NCBI RefSeq assembly: GCF_902806455.1
Contig: NZ_CADCWQ010000002.1
Location: 372,001-436,000, forward strand
DNA length: 64,000 nucleotides
Source of the DNA: Virgibacillus doumboii
GTDB lineage: Bacteria; Bacillota; Bacilli; Bacillales; Amphibacillaceae
Reading direction: 5' to 3'
The notes beneath the pieces are model-generated. The model saw only the letters and a program-made list of their open reading frames with translations. It did not search any database and had not been told where the DNA came from. This document shows, piece by piece, positions 34,112 through 43,256 of this stretch. Numbering within the stretch: position 1 is the first letter of the stretch; each line of letters starts with the position of its first letter. The position numbers and the translations under genes were made by a program.

Positions 34112-35056
34112 TTGAAACTATCAAATCAAACATTCTACAAAACAAGTGAATGGATAAGACGAAATGCACGTCCATTAGAATGTGCAAGATGGGAGTATTT
34201 TTTCGAAGGTGCTTCACGTGACAAGGTCATTCAATATTTATCAGCTTTTCAAAATGATGACGGCGGTTTTGGTAATGGGATTGAACCTGATTTTTGGTCA
34301 CCGCATTCCTCGCCAATGGCTACATGGGCAGCGGGGCAAATTTTAATGGAAATCGGGGTCGATTCCAACGAACAAGTTGTAATATCCATGCTTTCGTATT
34401 TGGAAAATAATTATCAAAAAGATGCTGGTTTGTGGCTATCCGTGCTTCCGGAAAACAATGACCATCCACACGCACCATGGTGGCATTGGAAAGAAGGAGT
34501 TCAAAAGAATTGGATGTATAATCCCAGTGCGGAGTTGGCTGCTTTTCTTGTTCATTGGTCACCAGAAGACAGTGAAACTGCCCGAATTGGATGGGAAGTC
34601 ACTGAAAATGCCGTGAACCATGTAATGAACAGCGATAGTATGGGCAAGCATGAAATTAATAATTTTCAACAGCTGGCCAACATAATGACGCCTTTTGAAA
34701 GTAAGTTTAATTCAAAAATGAACTATTCATTGGACGATGTGTCAGAAAAGGTTATGACGCTTGCTGAAGAGTGTGTTGATAAAGATGTATCATCATGGTC
34801 AACAGGATACAAACCGCTTCCATTGGATTTTGTGGATAGTCCTGATGATCCTCTGTACGAAAGATTTGGAGCGGATCTGATTGAAAAAAACCTGCAATTT
34901 TACATTGCCCAAATAGCTGAGGACGGTACATGGGATATTTCCTGGAATTGGGGGAGCTATCCTGAAGAATTCCCTGTTGCACGAAGATACTGGAAAGGTG
35001 TACTTGCAGTAGATAGATATAAACTGCTTCATTCGTTCGGATACGCAGGGGATTAA
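34112..35056 (+). CDS. Terpenoid-cyclase-fold protein, unknown function
   Basis: The 314-residue protein has repeats resembling the prenyltransferase/squalene-cyclase alpha/alpha barrel, most clearly FQNDDGGFGNGIEPDFW followed by SSPMATWAAGQIL, and later IAEDGTWDISWNWG. The catalytic DxDD motif of true cyclases is not evident, so it is probably a non-catalytic or different-activity member. TTG 34112 lies 6 bp after AGGAGGA; longer upstream reading overlaps the GNAT gene. Confidence 0.6.
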   Translation: MKLSNQTFYKTSEWIRRNARPLECARWEYFFEGASRDKVIQYLSAFQNDDGGFGNGIEPDFWSPHSSPMATWAAGQILMEIGVDSNEQVVISMLSYLENNYQKDAGLWLSVLPENNDHPHAPWWHWKEGVQKNWMYNPSAELAAFLVHWSPEDSETARIGWEVTENAVNHVMNSDSMGKHEINNFQQLANIMTPFESKFNSKMNYSLDDVSEKVMTLAEECVDKDVSSWSTGYKPLPLDFVDSPDDPLYERFGADLIEKNLQFYIAQIAEDGTWDISWNWGSYPEEFPVARRYWKGVLAVDRYKLLHSFGYAGD

Positions 35057-35057
35057 G

Positions 35058-35786
35058 ATGTACAGAATCGCTGTAATAACAGATATCCATGGAAATATTT
35101 ACGCACTGAATGCAGTGTTAAATGATATGAAAAATAAGTCCGTGGATTTTGTCTATTGTTTGGGAGACATGATTGGCATTGGCCCTTTTGTTAATGAAAT
35201 TTTTGATGCTTTGCTGGATAAGGATAATCTTGAAATGATTACCGGTAATCATGATGAAGCCATTTTAGCGCTTCTTAACAATGAACCTTATTCCAAAAGA
35301 AGGTTAGATGTTATAACTCACCACGAATGGATTGCGGAACGGCTCAGCAAAGAAAACAAGGCCGTGCTGGAAAAGCTTCCTCGCATCATAAATCCTACCA
35401 TCAATGAACAAAACCTGCATTTGACCCATTATCCGATAAAGCAATCATACTATCACAAACATATCAGTGATGATCCTTTTGATTACACTGGTTTACCTTC
35501 TCAAGAGAATTTCAGCGTAATAGATGGATTGGATGATTTTTCATTGATTTGTTTTGGGCATGACCATGACAGCACCCAGTTAGTATATAATGAAAAAATG
35601 TTTTACAACCCAGGCTCTCTCGGTTGCTACAATCAGCCTTATGCCCGTTATGGGATTATTGACTTTGACGAGCAAGGATTCAATGTCTCGCAGAAGCATG
35701 TTCCATATGACTTTGATAGATATATTAATAAACTAAAAAAATCATCCATTCCACGCAAAGAAATAATTCTTGAAATGTACGAATAA
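35058..35786 (+). CDS. Calcineurin-like metallophosphoesterase
   Basis: The 242-residue protein has the metal-binding series AVITDIHGNIYALNAVL, VYCLGDMIGIGP, MITGNHDEAI, LTHYPI and ICFGHDHDS in the standard order. It is of the YfcE/PrpE-like group. Substrate cannot be predicted. It starts 1 bp after the preceding stop, so translation is probably coupled. Confidence 0.87.
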   Translation: MYRIAVITDIHGNIYALNAVLNDMKNKSVDFVYCLGDMIGIGPFVNEIFDALLDKDNLEMITGNHDEAILALLNNEPYSKRRLDVITHHEWIAERLSKENKAVLEKLPRIINPTINEQNLHLTHYPIKQSYYHKHISDDPFDYTGLPSQENFSVIDGLDDFSLICFGHDHDSTQLVYNEKMFYNPGSLGCYNQPYARYGIIDFDEQGFNVSQKHVPYDFDRYINKLKKSSIPRKEIILEMYE

Positions 35787-35805
35787 AGGGAAGTGGGGTA
35801 TAAAA

Positions 35806-36150
35806 ATGGGAAAAGTTGCAGGATTTGAAATCAGCAGTCAGGATCCGGAAAAGGCGGTAAAGTTTTATTCTGAGGTGTTCGGATGGGAGACTTCTGATCC
35901 TCAATGGGGTTACTGGCCAGTATCAATGGAGAAAGGCAACGGAGTCAGTGGCGGAATAAGTAAAGGTCCCAGTGATTTTCCACATGGTACACGCATTCAG
36001 ATTGAAGTGGATTCTATTGATGACACTATCGCTAAGGCAAAGAAAAATGGCGCAATGGTAGTGCGGGATAAAATGGAGTTCGATGAATTTTTCTTAGCGT
36101 ATTTAGTCGATCCTGCCGGTGTAGGCTTTGGTCTTATTCAGCAAAAATAA
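35806..36150 (+). CDS. VOC-family (glyoxalase/bleomycin-resistance-like) protein
   Basis: The 114-residue single-module protein has VAGFEISSQDPEKAVKFYSE, then FGWETSDPQWGYWPV, GISKGPSDFPHGTRIQIEVD and FLAYLVDPAGVGFGLIQ, the beta-alpha-beta-beta-beta layout of VOC proteins. The conserved FYSEVFGW is typical of the group. Function is open (enzyme or binding protein). Confidence 0.82.
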   Translation: MGKVAGFEISSQDPEKAVKFYSEVFGWETSDPQWGYWPVSMEKGNGVSGGISKGPSDFPHGTRIQIEVDSIDDTIAKAKKNGAMVVRDKMEFDEFFLAYLVDPAGVGFGLIQQK

Positions 36151-36168
36151 GAAGGAGTTTCGATAAAC

Positions 36169-36624
36169 ATGTCTAATCCAAAATTGCCGCTGACGCCCAA
36201 TGAAAAAGCCAAACTAAGAAAGGCAAAACTAAAAATCAGCGAGATACATACGCAGCGTGTCGAACAATTAATTGAAATATTAAACGTTCCAAATGAAAGG
36301 GCAAAAGAACTGCTGGGACTGGCTGAATTTCAACTAGTCCCTTCCATTGGACATAAATTGGCAGAAAAGCTTGTTTATCAGTTAAATATTTTTTCTATGG
36401 AAGAAATAAAAAATAAGAACGGTGCTAAATTGCTTGATAAGCTGGAAAAACGATTAGGAGTGTGGACCGACAGTTGTGTGGAAGATCAGATCCGCTGTGT
36501 AGTCAGCTATGCAAATGCTCCGAATCCTGATGTACAATGGTTTGATTTTACGGAAGAACGAAAAAGATATCGGGAAAAGGTTGGGTATCCTGAGGACAGA
36601 CCTGTGAAGGCCTGGTATGAATAG
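36169..36624 (+). CDS. Cdd1-like helix-hairpin-helix protein
   Basis: The 151-residue protein resembles the pathogenicity-locus Cdd1 family (PF11731). A helix-hairpin-helix-like LVPSIGHKLAEKLVYQLNIF lies near residue 62, followed by CVEDQIRCVVSYANAPN and the C-terminal DRPVKAWYE. Members are small, of unknown function, and possibly nucleic-acid binding. SD AAGGAG precedes ATG 36169. Confidence 0.75.
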   Translation: MSNPKLPLTPNEKAKLRKAKLKISEIHTQRVEQLIEILNVPNERAKELLGLAEFQLVPSIGHKLAEKLVYQLNIFSMEEIKNKNGAKLLDKLEKRLGVWTDSCVEDQIRCVVSYANAPNPDVQWFDFTEERKRYREKVGYPEDRPVKAWYE

Positions 36625-36661
36625 ATGGGACAGTATTAAATCAGAGATTGGAAGTGAATAA

Positions 36662-37273
36662 ATGGACAAAGATAAGCTAATTAAAAAATATGATAAGCAT
36701 GTAAATAAGTATAAGCGCACACTTGATACCAACCATACACTGGCCAAGTGGCGTACAGAAATATTAAATGATGCTCATGGCAAGGTTTTGGAAGTTGGTG
36801 TTGGAGTCGGGTCGAATTTCCCGTTTTACAATCGTGAAAATGTTCAGGTTACAGGGGTTGATTTCAGTCCGGAGATGATTAAAAGTGCAAAACAAACCGC
36901 TTTAGCCTGTAAGCTTGATATAAAACTTTTGCAAAAGGATGTTGAGGAACTGCAGTTTGAAGATGATTCATTTGATTGTATTGTTTCAACATTAACCATG
37001 TGCGGCTACCCAAACCCTGTTACTGTACTAAACAATTTCAATAACTGGTGCAAAAAAGACGGCAGAGTACTGTTGATGGAACATGGCATCAGTTCGAAGG
37101 TGCTCCTGTCACGAACACAAAAAATGGTTGATCCGTTATTTATTAAATTTACCGGATGTCATTGTGACCGGAATATTATTGATATGGTTGAGAAATCGTG
37201 CCTGGAAATTGACCGTACACAAAGTCATTGGTCAGATATTATTCAGATGATTTGGGCGAGGCCGGATAAGTAG
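36662..37273 (+). CDS. Class I SAM-dependent methyltransferase
   Basis: The 203-residue enzyme has motif I VLEVGVGVGSNFPFYN, motif II VTGVDFSPEMIKSAK, motif III DVEELQFEDDSFDCIVST, and VLLMEHGISS. It is close to the UbiE/phospholipid methyltransferase-like group, but the substrate is not clear. It is the last gene of the same-strand run and converges on the Uma2 gene. Confidence 0.85.
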   Translation: MDKDKLIKKYDKHVNKYKRTLDTNHTLAKWRTEILNDAHGKVLEVGVGVGSNFPFYNRENVQVTGVDFSPEMIKSAKQTALACKLDIKLLQKDVEELQFEDDSFDCIVSTLTMCGYPNPVTVLNNFNNWCKKDGRVLLMEHGISSKVLLSRTQKMVDPLFIKFTGCHCDRNIIDMVEKSCLEIDRTQSHWSDIIQMIWARPDK

Positions 37274-37299
37274 CTATGGGAAACTTGGCATATGTTGAT

Positions 37300-37881
37300 T
37301 TAGTCCAAAAATGAAAATATCTCATCAGTTGAAAATGAGATGTCAGGAAAAATGGATGAATAAAATACTTTATTTTCCTGATCATAAATATTTTCAAGTA
37401 CAAATGCCCCGTCATTTAATACATATTTTTCAATACTTCTATATTTATGACCAACAATTAAATATTCCTTGACACCAGCCTTTTCATAATAATTCTTTTT
37501 CAGCAGACGGTCATTTCTGGATGTACTGGGAGATAATACTTCGACAATTAAATCCGGTGCTCCATAACAACTATTATTATGCAATTTATTTTTATCGCAT
37601 ACAATAGAAATGTCGGGTAATACAACAACATCGTTTTTTCCTTTATTTTTATTTTCAAATGGAAAGATAACTTGAAGATTACTTCCAAATATGTAACATG
37701 ATTTTCCTTTAAGTGCGTTCCCAAATTCTCTACCCAAATTCATAATGATGTTTTCATGCTGGAAAGAAGCTGGTGCCATAAAAACAGGGGTACCTTCATG
37801 TAATTCAGCGCGCTCCTCCTCTTTAACATATTGTATAAACTCACCCAATGTATATTTTTTGTTTTTATCCAACTGCGTCAT
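37300..37881 (-). CDS. Uma2-family (PD-(D/E)XK) protein
   Basis: The 193-residue protein has VVVLPDISIVCDK, APDLIVEVLSPSTSRNDRLL and KNYYEKAGVKEYLIV, the signature of Uma2/DUF820 proteins, a restriction-endonuclease-like fold common in cyanobacteria and found sporadically in Bacillaceae. Function is not known. The putative active residues (D, E, K) are present. ATG 37881 follows AAAGGAGG. Confidence 0.85.
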   Translation of the reverse strand: MTQLDKNKKYTLGEFIQYVKEEERAELHEGTPVFMAPASFQHENIIMNLGREFGNALKGKSCYIFGSNLQVIFPFENKNKGKNDVVVLPDISIVCDKNKLHNNSCYGAPDLIVEVLSPSTSRNDRLLKKNYYEKAGVKEYLIVGHKYRSIEKYVLNDGAFVLENIYDQENKVFYSSIFPDISFSTDEIFSFLD

Positions 37882-38077
37882 TTTGCAATCCTCCTTTAAA
37901 TCTCATAATTTATTTAAATATAGCAAGTATTACCTGATAAAGCAATATTGAAAAAACTATCACATAAGAATAAGTGGAATTCGCTAAACAGACAGAGGTG
38001 AAATAATTTAGCATATTATTAAAGATAACTAGGGCGGGAAGATAAATAGACAACTATAAAATAAATGTTAGATTTAT

Positions 38078-38106
38078 TTGACAATTAAACTGAAGTATTG
38101 TATTAT
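38078..38106 (+). promoter_or_regulatory. Sigma-A promoter in the 37.9-38.3 kb gap
   Basis: TTGACA, 17 bp and TATTAT form a near-consensus promoter. Transcription would start near 38113 and leave a 5' UTR of about 210 nt before the gene at 38323. The rest of 37882-38322 is AT-rich without a supported gene. Confidence 0.65.
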
Positions 38107-38322
38107 TACTTTGCATTATCTACATATTTGCTCTCTGCATTAATTGCTTCTCTTTATACCACAAACGAAAACTTCTTTTTACCTTTCAGTAGTTTAAACT
38201 CAAACAAACACTTCATTACCACGTTACTAGATTCAATTTATAGAGGTCCCGCAACTAGTTCATCATTATTCTTTCCAGTTACATGTTATTTCCAATATTA
38301 TCTACACAAGGAGTGGTTCGAA

Positions 38323-38655
38323 ATAGGACACGATATAGCTTCATACAATAAAGCAAGAAAAGAAGTCGGCTATGTTCGCTTTACAATGTGGGATGCGAAC
38401 TCCAATTTATTCTACGATTTATTTGATGCGAATGAATTTCATGCAGGTGTCAGCGGATCCGGTCAAGCTGTCGAAATGTCATTGCCCCGGGTTAAAAAGG
38501 CATTGGCTGCATATAAGAAATTAAAAGAAGAAGATTTCGTTATGCGCGGAAATCCGGAATTTATCGTGTGGCACCGAAATGAGATGTTAAAGTTCATCAA
38601 CAGTTGCCTGGAAACCGCCAAAAAAGAGGGTAAAGTTACAGTGGTATTTGCTTAA
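38323..38655 (+). CDS. Conserved small protein with an apparent ATA start
   Basis: The conserved-looking part begins IGHDIASYNKARKEVGY and continues with YDLFDANEFHAGVSGSG and FINSCLETAKKEGKV. Related Bacillaceae proteins, as I recall them, start MGHDI. Here that Met codon is ATA, 9 bp after a good AAGGAG SD (38308-38313), and no in-frame ATG, GTG or TTG lies nearby. Reading further upstream gives low-complexity, non-protein-like sequence. It is either a rare ATA start or a start-loss mutation. Function is unknown. Confidence 0.5.
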   Translation: MGHDIASYNKARKEVGYVRFTMWDANSNLFYDLFDANEFHAGVSGSGQAVEMSLPRVKKALAAYKKLKEEDFVMRGNPEFIVWHRNEMLKFINSCLETAKKEGKVTVVFA

Positions 38656-38707
38656 ATTATAAAGCGGATTGTGAGGATGCAATAAATAATCGGAGAGCAA
38701 AAGAGTG

Positions 38708-38746
38708 AAAAACGCACAGGGATATCAACTTCCTGTGCGTTTTTTA
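38708..38746. terminator. Bidirectional terminator
   Basis: AAAAACGCACAGGA / TCCTGTGCGTTTTTT is a strong stem flanked by A and T tracts between the 38.3-kb gene and the acetoacetyl-CoA synthetase gene. Confidence 0.9.
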
Positions 38747-38749
38747 TCA

Positions 38750-40741
38750 TTACTTTCGTTCAAACCGCTTTTCCGCAAATTCTATAAAATAATCCAACGA
38801 CTCCTGATTGCTCAGCGATCCTTTATTAACGACTTTCTCAATAGATTTTCCCATCAATATTTTCTTAACCGGGATTTCAAGTTTCTTGCCATTCAATGTT
38901 GTTGGCAGGCCAGGCACTTGATAGATTCCAGTTGGGATATGGCGTGGAGAGCATTTTTCCTTTATTTCCTTTTTGATGGTTTTTTGAATTTCCTCAGTCA
39001 ATTCCTCGCCATCCTGCATCGTGACAAATAACGGTGTATAAGAGTCACCATTATTTCCTGGTATATCAACAATCAGGCTATCCGCCACCTGTTTGACATG
39101 GTCGACAGCACGATAAATTTCGCTGGTGCCAATGCGGATGCCGCCGCGGTTAATCGTTGCATCAGACCGTCCGTAAATAACACAAGTATGCCGGTCGGTA
39201 ATCTTCAAATAATCCCCGTGACGCCAGATCCCCTCAAATACATCAAAATAACTGTCATGCAGACGGCTGCCATCTTCATCATTCCAAAAATAAATCGGCA
39301 TGGAAGGGAATGGCTCAGTTAGTACCAGTTCACCGACTTCTTCTATCTGCGGCTGTGCATCATCATTAAAGCTTTCTATTTTTGCACCGAGTCCGCGGCA
39401 CTGCAGTTCACCTGCGTATACCGGCAATGTTGGAGCACCAAGGATAAAGGCTGTACACACGTCGGTTCCCCCGCTTGCCGAGGCAATCCATAGATTCTTT
39501 TTAACATTGTCATAGCACCACTGGAATCCCTCAGGCGGAAGCGGTGAGCCGGTTGAACTGATACTTTTTAGATGTGTAAGGTCAAACTCCTCACCAGGCA
39601 CCAGACTTTCATCCTTCATGCAGGCGGTAATGTAACTTGCACTTGTGCCGAACACGGTCATTTTCGTATCCTGTGCGAACTTCCAGAGCATTTTTTTGCC
39701 CGGGTAAGCCGGGTTTCCGTCATATAAAATAATCGCACTTCCAGTGAGCAATCCGCCGACAAGGAAGTTCCACATCATCCAGCCGGTCGTCGTGAACCAG
39801 AAAAACCGTTCGCCTTTTCCAAGGTCAACATGGAAGGTAAGTGCCTTCAGGTGTTCCAGCAAAATACCTCCCTGGCTTTGCACGATTGGCTTTGGCTTGC
39901 CGGTTGTGCCGGATGAGAATAATACCCATAGCGGGTCATTGAATGGCACATGCTCGTATGTTAATTCAGGTTTTCCGTTCGATTTTACGGCATCTTTCCA
40001 CTCTATAGCATTTTTTAGGCTACCGAAATCCGGGTCTTCTTTTAAATAAGGAATGGCGATTGTTGCTTCCAGTGTCGGCAGTTCTGACTGGATATTTTCA
40101 ACCACTGGCATTCGATTGAATTCTTTTCCGCCGTAGCTGTACCCATCAACCGTAATCATCACTTTCGGCTCGATTTGCTTAAAACGATCGATAACACTCT
40201 GTGTACCAAAGTCAGGTGATGCACTCGACCAAATCGCACCTAGGCTTGCGGTTGCCAAAAATGCAACAACCGTTTCGTAAATATTAGCTGCATAGGCAAC
40301 AACCCGGTCACCTTTTGTTACACCGATTTTTATGAGGGTCTGCTGGAAGGCGGCAGTATCTATGTAGAGCTGTCCCCAGGTTATTTCATCTTTTTTTCTA
40401 GTTTCGGAGGCATGAATGATAGCTGGTTCATTGTCATCCCGGTCTCTGAAAATATGTTCCGTGTAATTGATGGTTGCTTCCGGGAACCACTTCGCACCAG
40501 GCATCTTGTGTGTGGTCAGCACGGTTTGGTATGGTTCTTTGGCCTGAATATCAAAATACTCCCAGATGGATTTCCAGAAAAGCTCTAATTTCTCGGTCGA
40601 CCATTTCCAGAGGGAATGGTAATCATCAAAATGCAGGTTTTTATGCTGTTTCAGCCATTTCATATAGTTATAGATATTGGAATCTTCTTTACGTTTTTCA
40701 TCGGGTTCCCAAAGCAGGGCACCCTCTTTTATCTCACTCAT
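38750..40741 (-). CDS. Acetoacetate--CoA ligase (acetoacetyl-CoA synthetase)
   Basis: The 663-residue ANL-superfamily enzyme activates acetoacetate to acetoacetyl-CoA with ATP. It has YNYMKWLKQHKNLHFDDYHSL, typical of this subfamily, IGVTKGDRVVAYAANIYETV, the AMP-binding loop VLFSSGTTGKPKPIVQSQGG near residue 270, SASGGTDVCTAF, and the hinge and ligase region YGRSDATINRGGIRIGTSEIY. The length and YxW-rich N-terminus separate it from acetyl-CoA synthetase. It is a single gene with its own terminator. Confidence 0.92.
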   Translation of the reverse strand: MSEIKEGALLWEPDEKRKEDSNIYNYMKWLKQHKNLHFDDYHSLWKWSTEKLELFWKSIWEYFDIQAKEPYQTVLTTHKMPGAKWFPEATINYTEHIFRDRDDNEPAIIHASETRKKDEITWGQLYIDTAAFQQTLIKIGVTKGDRVVAYAANIYETVVAFLATASLGAIWSSASPDFGTQSVIDRFKQIEPKVMITVDGYSYGGKEFNRMPVVENIQSELPTLEATIAIPYLKEDPDFGSLKNAIEWKDAVKSNGKPELTYEHVPFNDPLWVLFSSGTTGKPKPIVQSQGGILLEHLKALTFHVDLGKGERFFWFTTTGWMMWNFLVGGLLTGSAIILYDGNPAYPGKKMLWKFAQDTKMTVFGTSASYITACMKDESLVPGEEFDLTHLKSISSTGSPLPPEGFQWCYDNVKKNLWIASASGGTDVCTAFILGAPTLPVYAGELQCRGLGAKIESFNDDAQPQIEEVGELVLTEPFPSMPIYFWNDEDGSRLHDSYFDVFEGIWRHGDYLKITDRHTCVIYGRSDATINRGGIRIGTSEIYRAVDHVKQVADSLIVDIPGNNGDSYTPLFVTMQDGEELTEEIQKTIKKEIKEKCSPRHIPTGIYQVPGLPTTLNGKKLEIPVKKILMGKSIEKVVNKGSLSNQESLDYFIEFAEKRFERK

Positions 40742-40845
40742 CAGTATCCTCCCCCAAATAAAAAGTCACTATCTTTATTATATGTAACCGTTTGCTTTGT
40801 GTAAAGAATCTCCCGCTATACGTATGGAGGATTCAAACTATTTTT

Positions 40846-41727
40846 CTAGTCACCGCCGACCCGCCGAAAGCTCTCGGGAGTAGGTACATACTTCTGATCA
40901 TTATTATCGGCTTCAGTCTTTTTAATTTGTTTGTTTTTAGGTAATTTAGTAATAATACCAATTTTTTGCTGCTGAACATCTTTTATGCCTTTTATAATGA
41001 ACTGCATGGCAAATATGGTTAGCATGAAGGCCATTAACGGCCATATCGCCAACCAGTAACTCCCGTCGTCTAAGATGGAGGTTTTGGCGGCCCCGATAAA
41101 TCCGGACCATTCATTAGATACCGATCTTGGAGGCTTATCAAAAATCGTACCCCCGAAAAAGAATGAAAACACACCCAAGTGGATGAAAATAAGCAATACC
41201 TGAATAAATTGCTGTCCCAGGAGGATGGCAAGCCGTGGACCAATATGCGGTAATACATGATGCCATAGTATGTGCGGTTTACTGCCGCCAAGGGTTCTGG
41301 CACTCATAATGAATTCATTTTTCAATACACTTTTCATTTCATTGCCGATTAAAGCGGTAGTTAATGGAATAACGAAGATGGTTAAAATAATGATCTCCAG
41401 TATAATTCGTTCAGGTGTTGTATAGTTAGGCTCCGAATTATATGGTACATACAGAATTGGTTGAAGCAATACATAGGCAATAATTGTCAATGGAATGAAG
41501 TGTATGGAGTCTGCCAGCTTTTCAATCCAGCTTTGGACCTTTTTCCCCAATGAAAATGCAAAGAAAATCCCGGCAAGAAAACCAATCAAAACGCGCAACA
41601 GTGCTATCAGCAACCCAAAAAATAATGTGTATTTTCCGCCAATAATAAGCTGATCCAAAAAATCAAAACCAGCATTATCGGATCCTAGTAAAAAGGGGGT
41701 TCCCGGCGGGTGTATTTTTATAGGCAA
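40846..41727 (-). pseudogene. OppC/DppC-type permease, N-terminus deleted
   Basis: The 293-residue frame has IHPPGTPFLLGSDNAGFDFL at its very start, a segment that in intact OppC-like permeases follows roughly 60-80 residues including the first membrane helix. It then has the inner-membrane loop motif MSARTLGGSKPHILWHHVLP (EAA-loop type) and further helices. It lacks a credible SD at its TTG start, and its first 53 bp overlap the end of the upstream permease in another frame. The simplest reading is an internal deletion that fused two adjacent permease genes out of frame. Confidence 0.7.
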
Positions 41728-42154
41728 AAATTGTTAATGCCTGCAATAAAACGGCAATAACAAGGTCCGGAACAGATTCTAAAAAATCCAGCGTCCCCTT
41801 AAGCCCCTTTAGCATTGATTGTGGCAGATAACTTGACAGCAATGTTAGTAAAAAGGCCAGAATAAATCCTGATAATATGGCTCCAAAAAATATTTGCATG
41901 GAGTATATGTAAGGTTCCCAAAGTGTTTCCAAGATGGGGAAACCGAAATCTGTTTTAGATTGTGTGTAGATAGTTGTCAGTTTATATTCCCAGAAATCCG
42001 GTTGAAATAAATTAGCGATAAAGGTTGCCAGATCCTGAAAATAGTTTAAAAGATTTGAGAGTCCATTTTCGGAAAAGAACTGAGAAAACACACTTATACA
42101 AATGATTCCAAACACACCGAATAAATAAAAAACAACTATCCTGAGTAATCTCAT
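41675..42154 (-). pseudogene. OppB/DppB-type permease, C-terminal half deleted
   Basis: The intact N-terminal part starts at ATG 42154 (SD GGAGG). It has one membrane helix at about residues 5-27, a loop, then a second and third helix and TLDFLESVPDLVIAVLLQAL. The similarity then ends abruptly at IFAYKN, and an out-of-frame tail runs to the stop. The transmembrane half with the ATPase-contact loop is missing, so the protein should not function. It was one half of a two-permease peptide/nickel-type importer; no ATPase or binding protein gene is adjacent. Confidence 0.7.
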
Positions 42155-42282
42155 CAACCGCTTCCTCCTCCCAGCCCCAAACCTAAAATTGTCTTTCTCT
42201 TAAAACAAATCTGACAATTTTATGCTACAACAAAGTGAAGGAGGTGTAAAGTTGCAAGAGGATTGTTGGGAAGTCCTGAAGT

Positions 42283-42459
42283 GGACATATTTTCCACTAT
42301 TCGCGGTGAAACGGGTGATATTAAGCAGTTCGCGGACATATTTTCCTTTATTGATCAAAAATCGGCATGATTTCTTGTAATCACTGTTGATTAACGGAAA
42401 ATATGTCCGGCAAAGTGCTAAATCCAGTGTGAATGTTAAAAATAACGGAAAATATGTCC
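42283..42459. repeat. Symmetric array of four GGACATATTTTCC words
   Basis: Direct copies start at 42283 and 42334; inverted copies (GGAAAATATGTCC) start at 42396 and 42447. Each arm has exactly 51 bp between starts, and a 49-base centre separates the arms. The flanking GCG and GTTA bases are partly conserved, but the 38-bp interiors are not. The array occupies the gap between the permease relic and a Zn-ribbon gene. I see no gene in it. Confidence 0.75.
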
Positions 42460-42509
42460 GCATGATAATTAAAATCCCCCGCTGTCTTACGGGGGAGGAA
42501 AATTTTCTG

Positions 42510-42764
42510 CTATCTGTTGTTCTGATCATGCTCAGCAAATTTCATAAACGTAAGTTCATCCTCAACAAGGCCACAGGACCCGCATTGTATTCTATATTGC
42601 GGACCATTATAAGTAGTGTGGAAAACCTCCACCTGATCTTCCGTATAGTCATTGATAATGTCACCGGTCTGCGGATCCAATTTTACCGGCTTGGCTACTT
42701 GTTCAATAATATTAAACCGGGAACGATTTGTTTTACAGTTTGGGCAAAGGTATTGCTGTGCCAT
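42510..42764 (-). CDS. Small zinc-ribbon protein
   Basis: The protein of about 84 residues carries [13 protein letters not shown] and later [13 protein letters not shown], two CxxC pairs that would bind one Zn2+. The segment between them is strand-like ([20 protein letters not shown]). ATG 42764 lies 8 bp after GGAGG. Function is unknown. Confidence 0.65.
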   Translation of the reverse strand: MAQQYLCPNCKTNRSRFNIIEQVAKPVKLDPQTGDIINDYTEDQVEVFHTTYNGPQYRIQCGSCGLVEDELTFMKFAEHDQNNR

Positions 42765-42842
42765 GTTAAACACCTCCAGCCCTTATTATTCCTGAATTGT
42801 AAAATTCCATTCGGTAAACTCGAGTGGTTTCACATGCTGCGG

Positions 42843-43256
42843 TCAGTCTTTGTTCGGCAAATTGGCATTCATTGATTCTTCCACTTTTTTATAATACAGA
42901 TAATAGCCGATCCAAAATAGGGCATAAACGAATATAAAACCCAGAAAGCTGAATAGAATGGCTGCTATGGTAAATGGAATCCAATTGGCGATAAACAGGG
43001 AGATGATAAAGTAAATGACAATCGACAAGATGAAATGAATAACCGTTTGTTTTAAGTAACTCCACCCGTTATCCTCAAAAATAAACGAAGCCAACCCAAA
43101 ATAGATTCCGATGATAAAGGAACAGAGCATATAATTCCATATTTGCGAAACGGAGGCATTTGTGCCAGTAAACTTTACAATCGTAAGTGCAATGAATGTA
43201 ACGATGCCTCCAAAAGCTATCCCAGTCATGCTTCTTTTAATTGCTTCAATGATCAT
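42843..43256 (-). CDS. DUF3021 membrane protein
   Basis: The 137-residue protein has four membrane helices: IAFGGIVTFIALTIVKF, MLCSFIIGIYFGLASFIF, TVIHFILSIVIYFIISLFIA and FTIAAILFSFLGFIFVYALF. DUF3021 proteins are nearly always encoded next to a LytTR regulator, thought to be their membrane-bound modulator. It overlaps the LytTR stop by 11 bp, with SD AGGAGG 8 bp before its ATG. Confidence 0.85.
   Translation of the reverse strand: MIIEAIKRSMTGIAFGGIVTFIALTIVKFTGTNASVSQIWNYMLCSFIIGIYFGLASFIFEDNGWSYLKQTVIHFILSIVIYFIISLFIANWIPFTIAAILFSFLGFIFVYALFWIGYYLYYKKVEESMNANLPNKD

Noticed and set aside
38098..38322. N-terminal extension of the 38.3-kb gene
   Set aside because: The sequence is Tyr/Ser/Phe/Leu-rich and overlaps the predicted promoter -10. 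Conserved-looking sequence starts only at the ATA codon.
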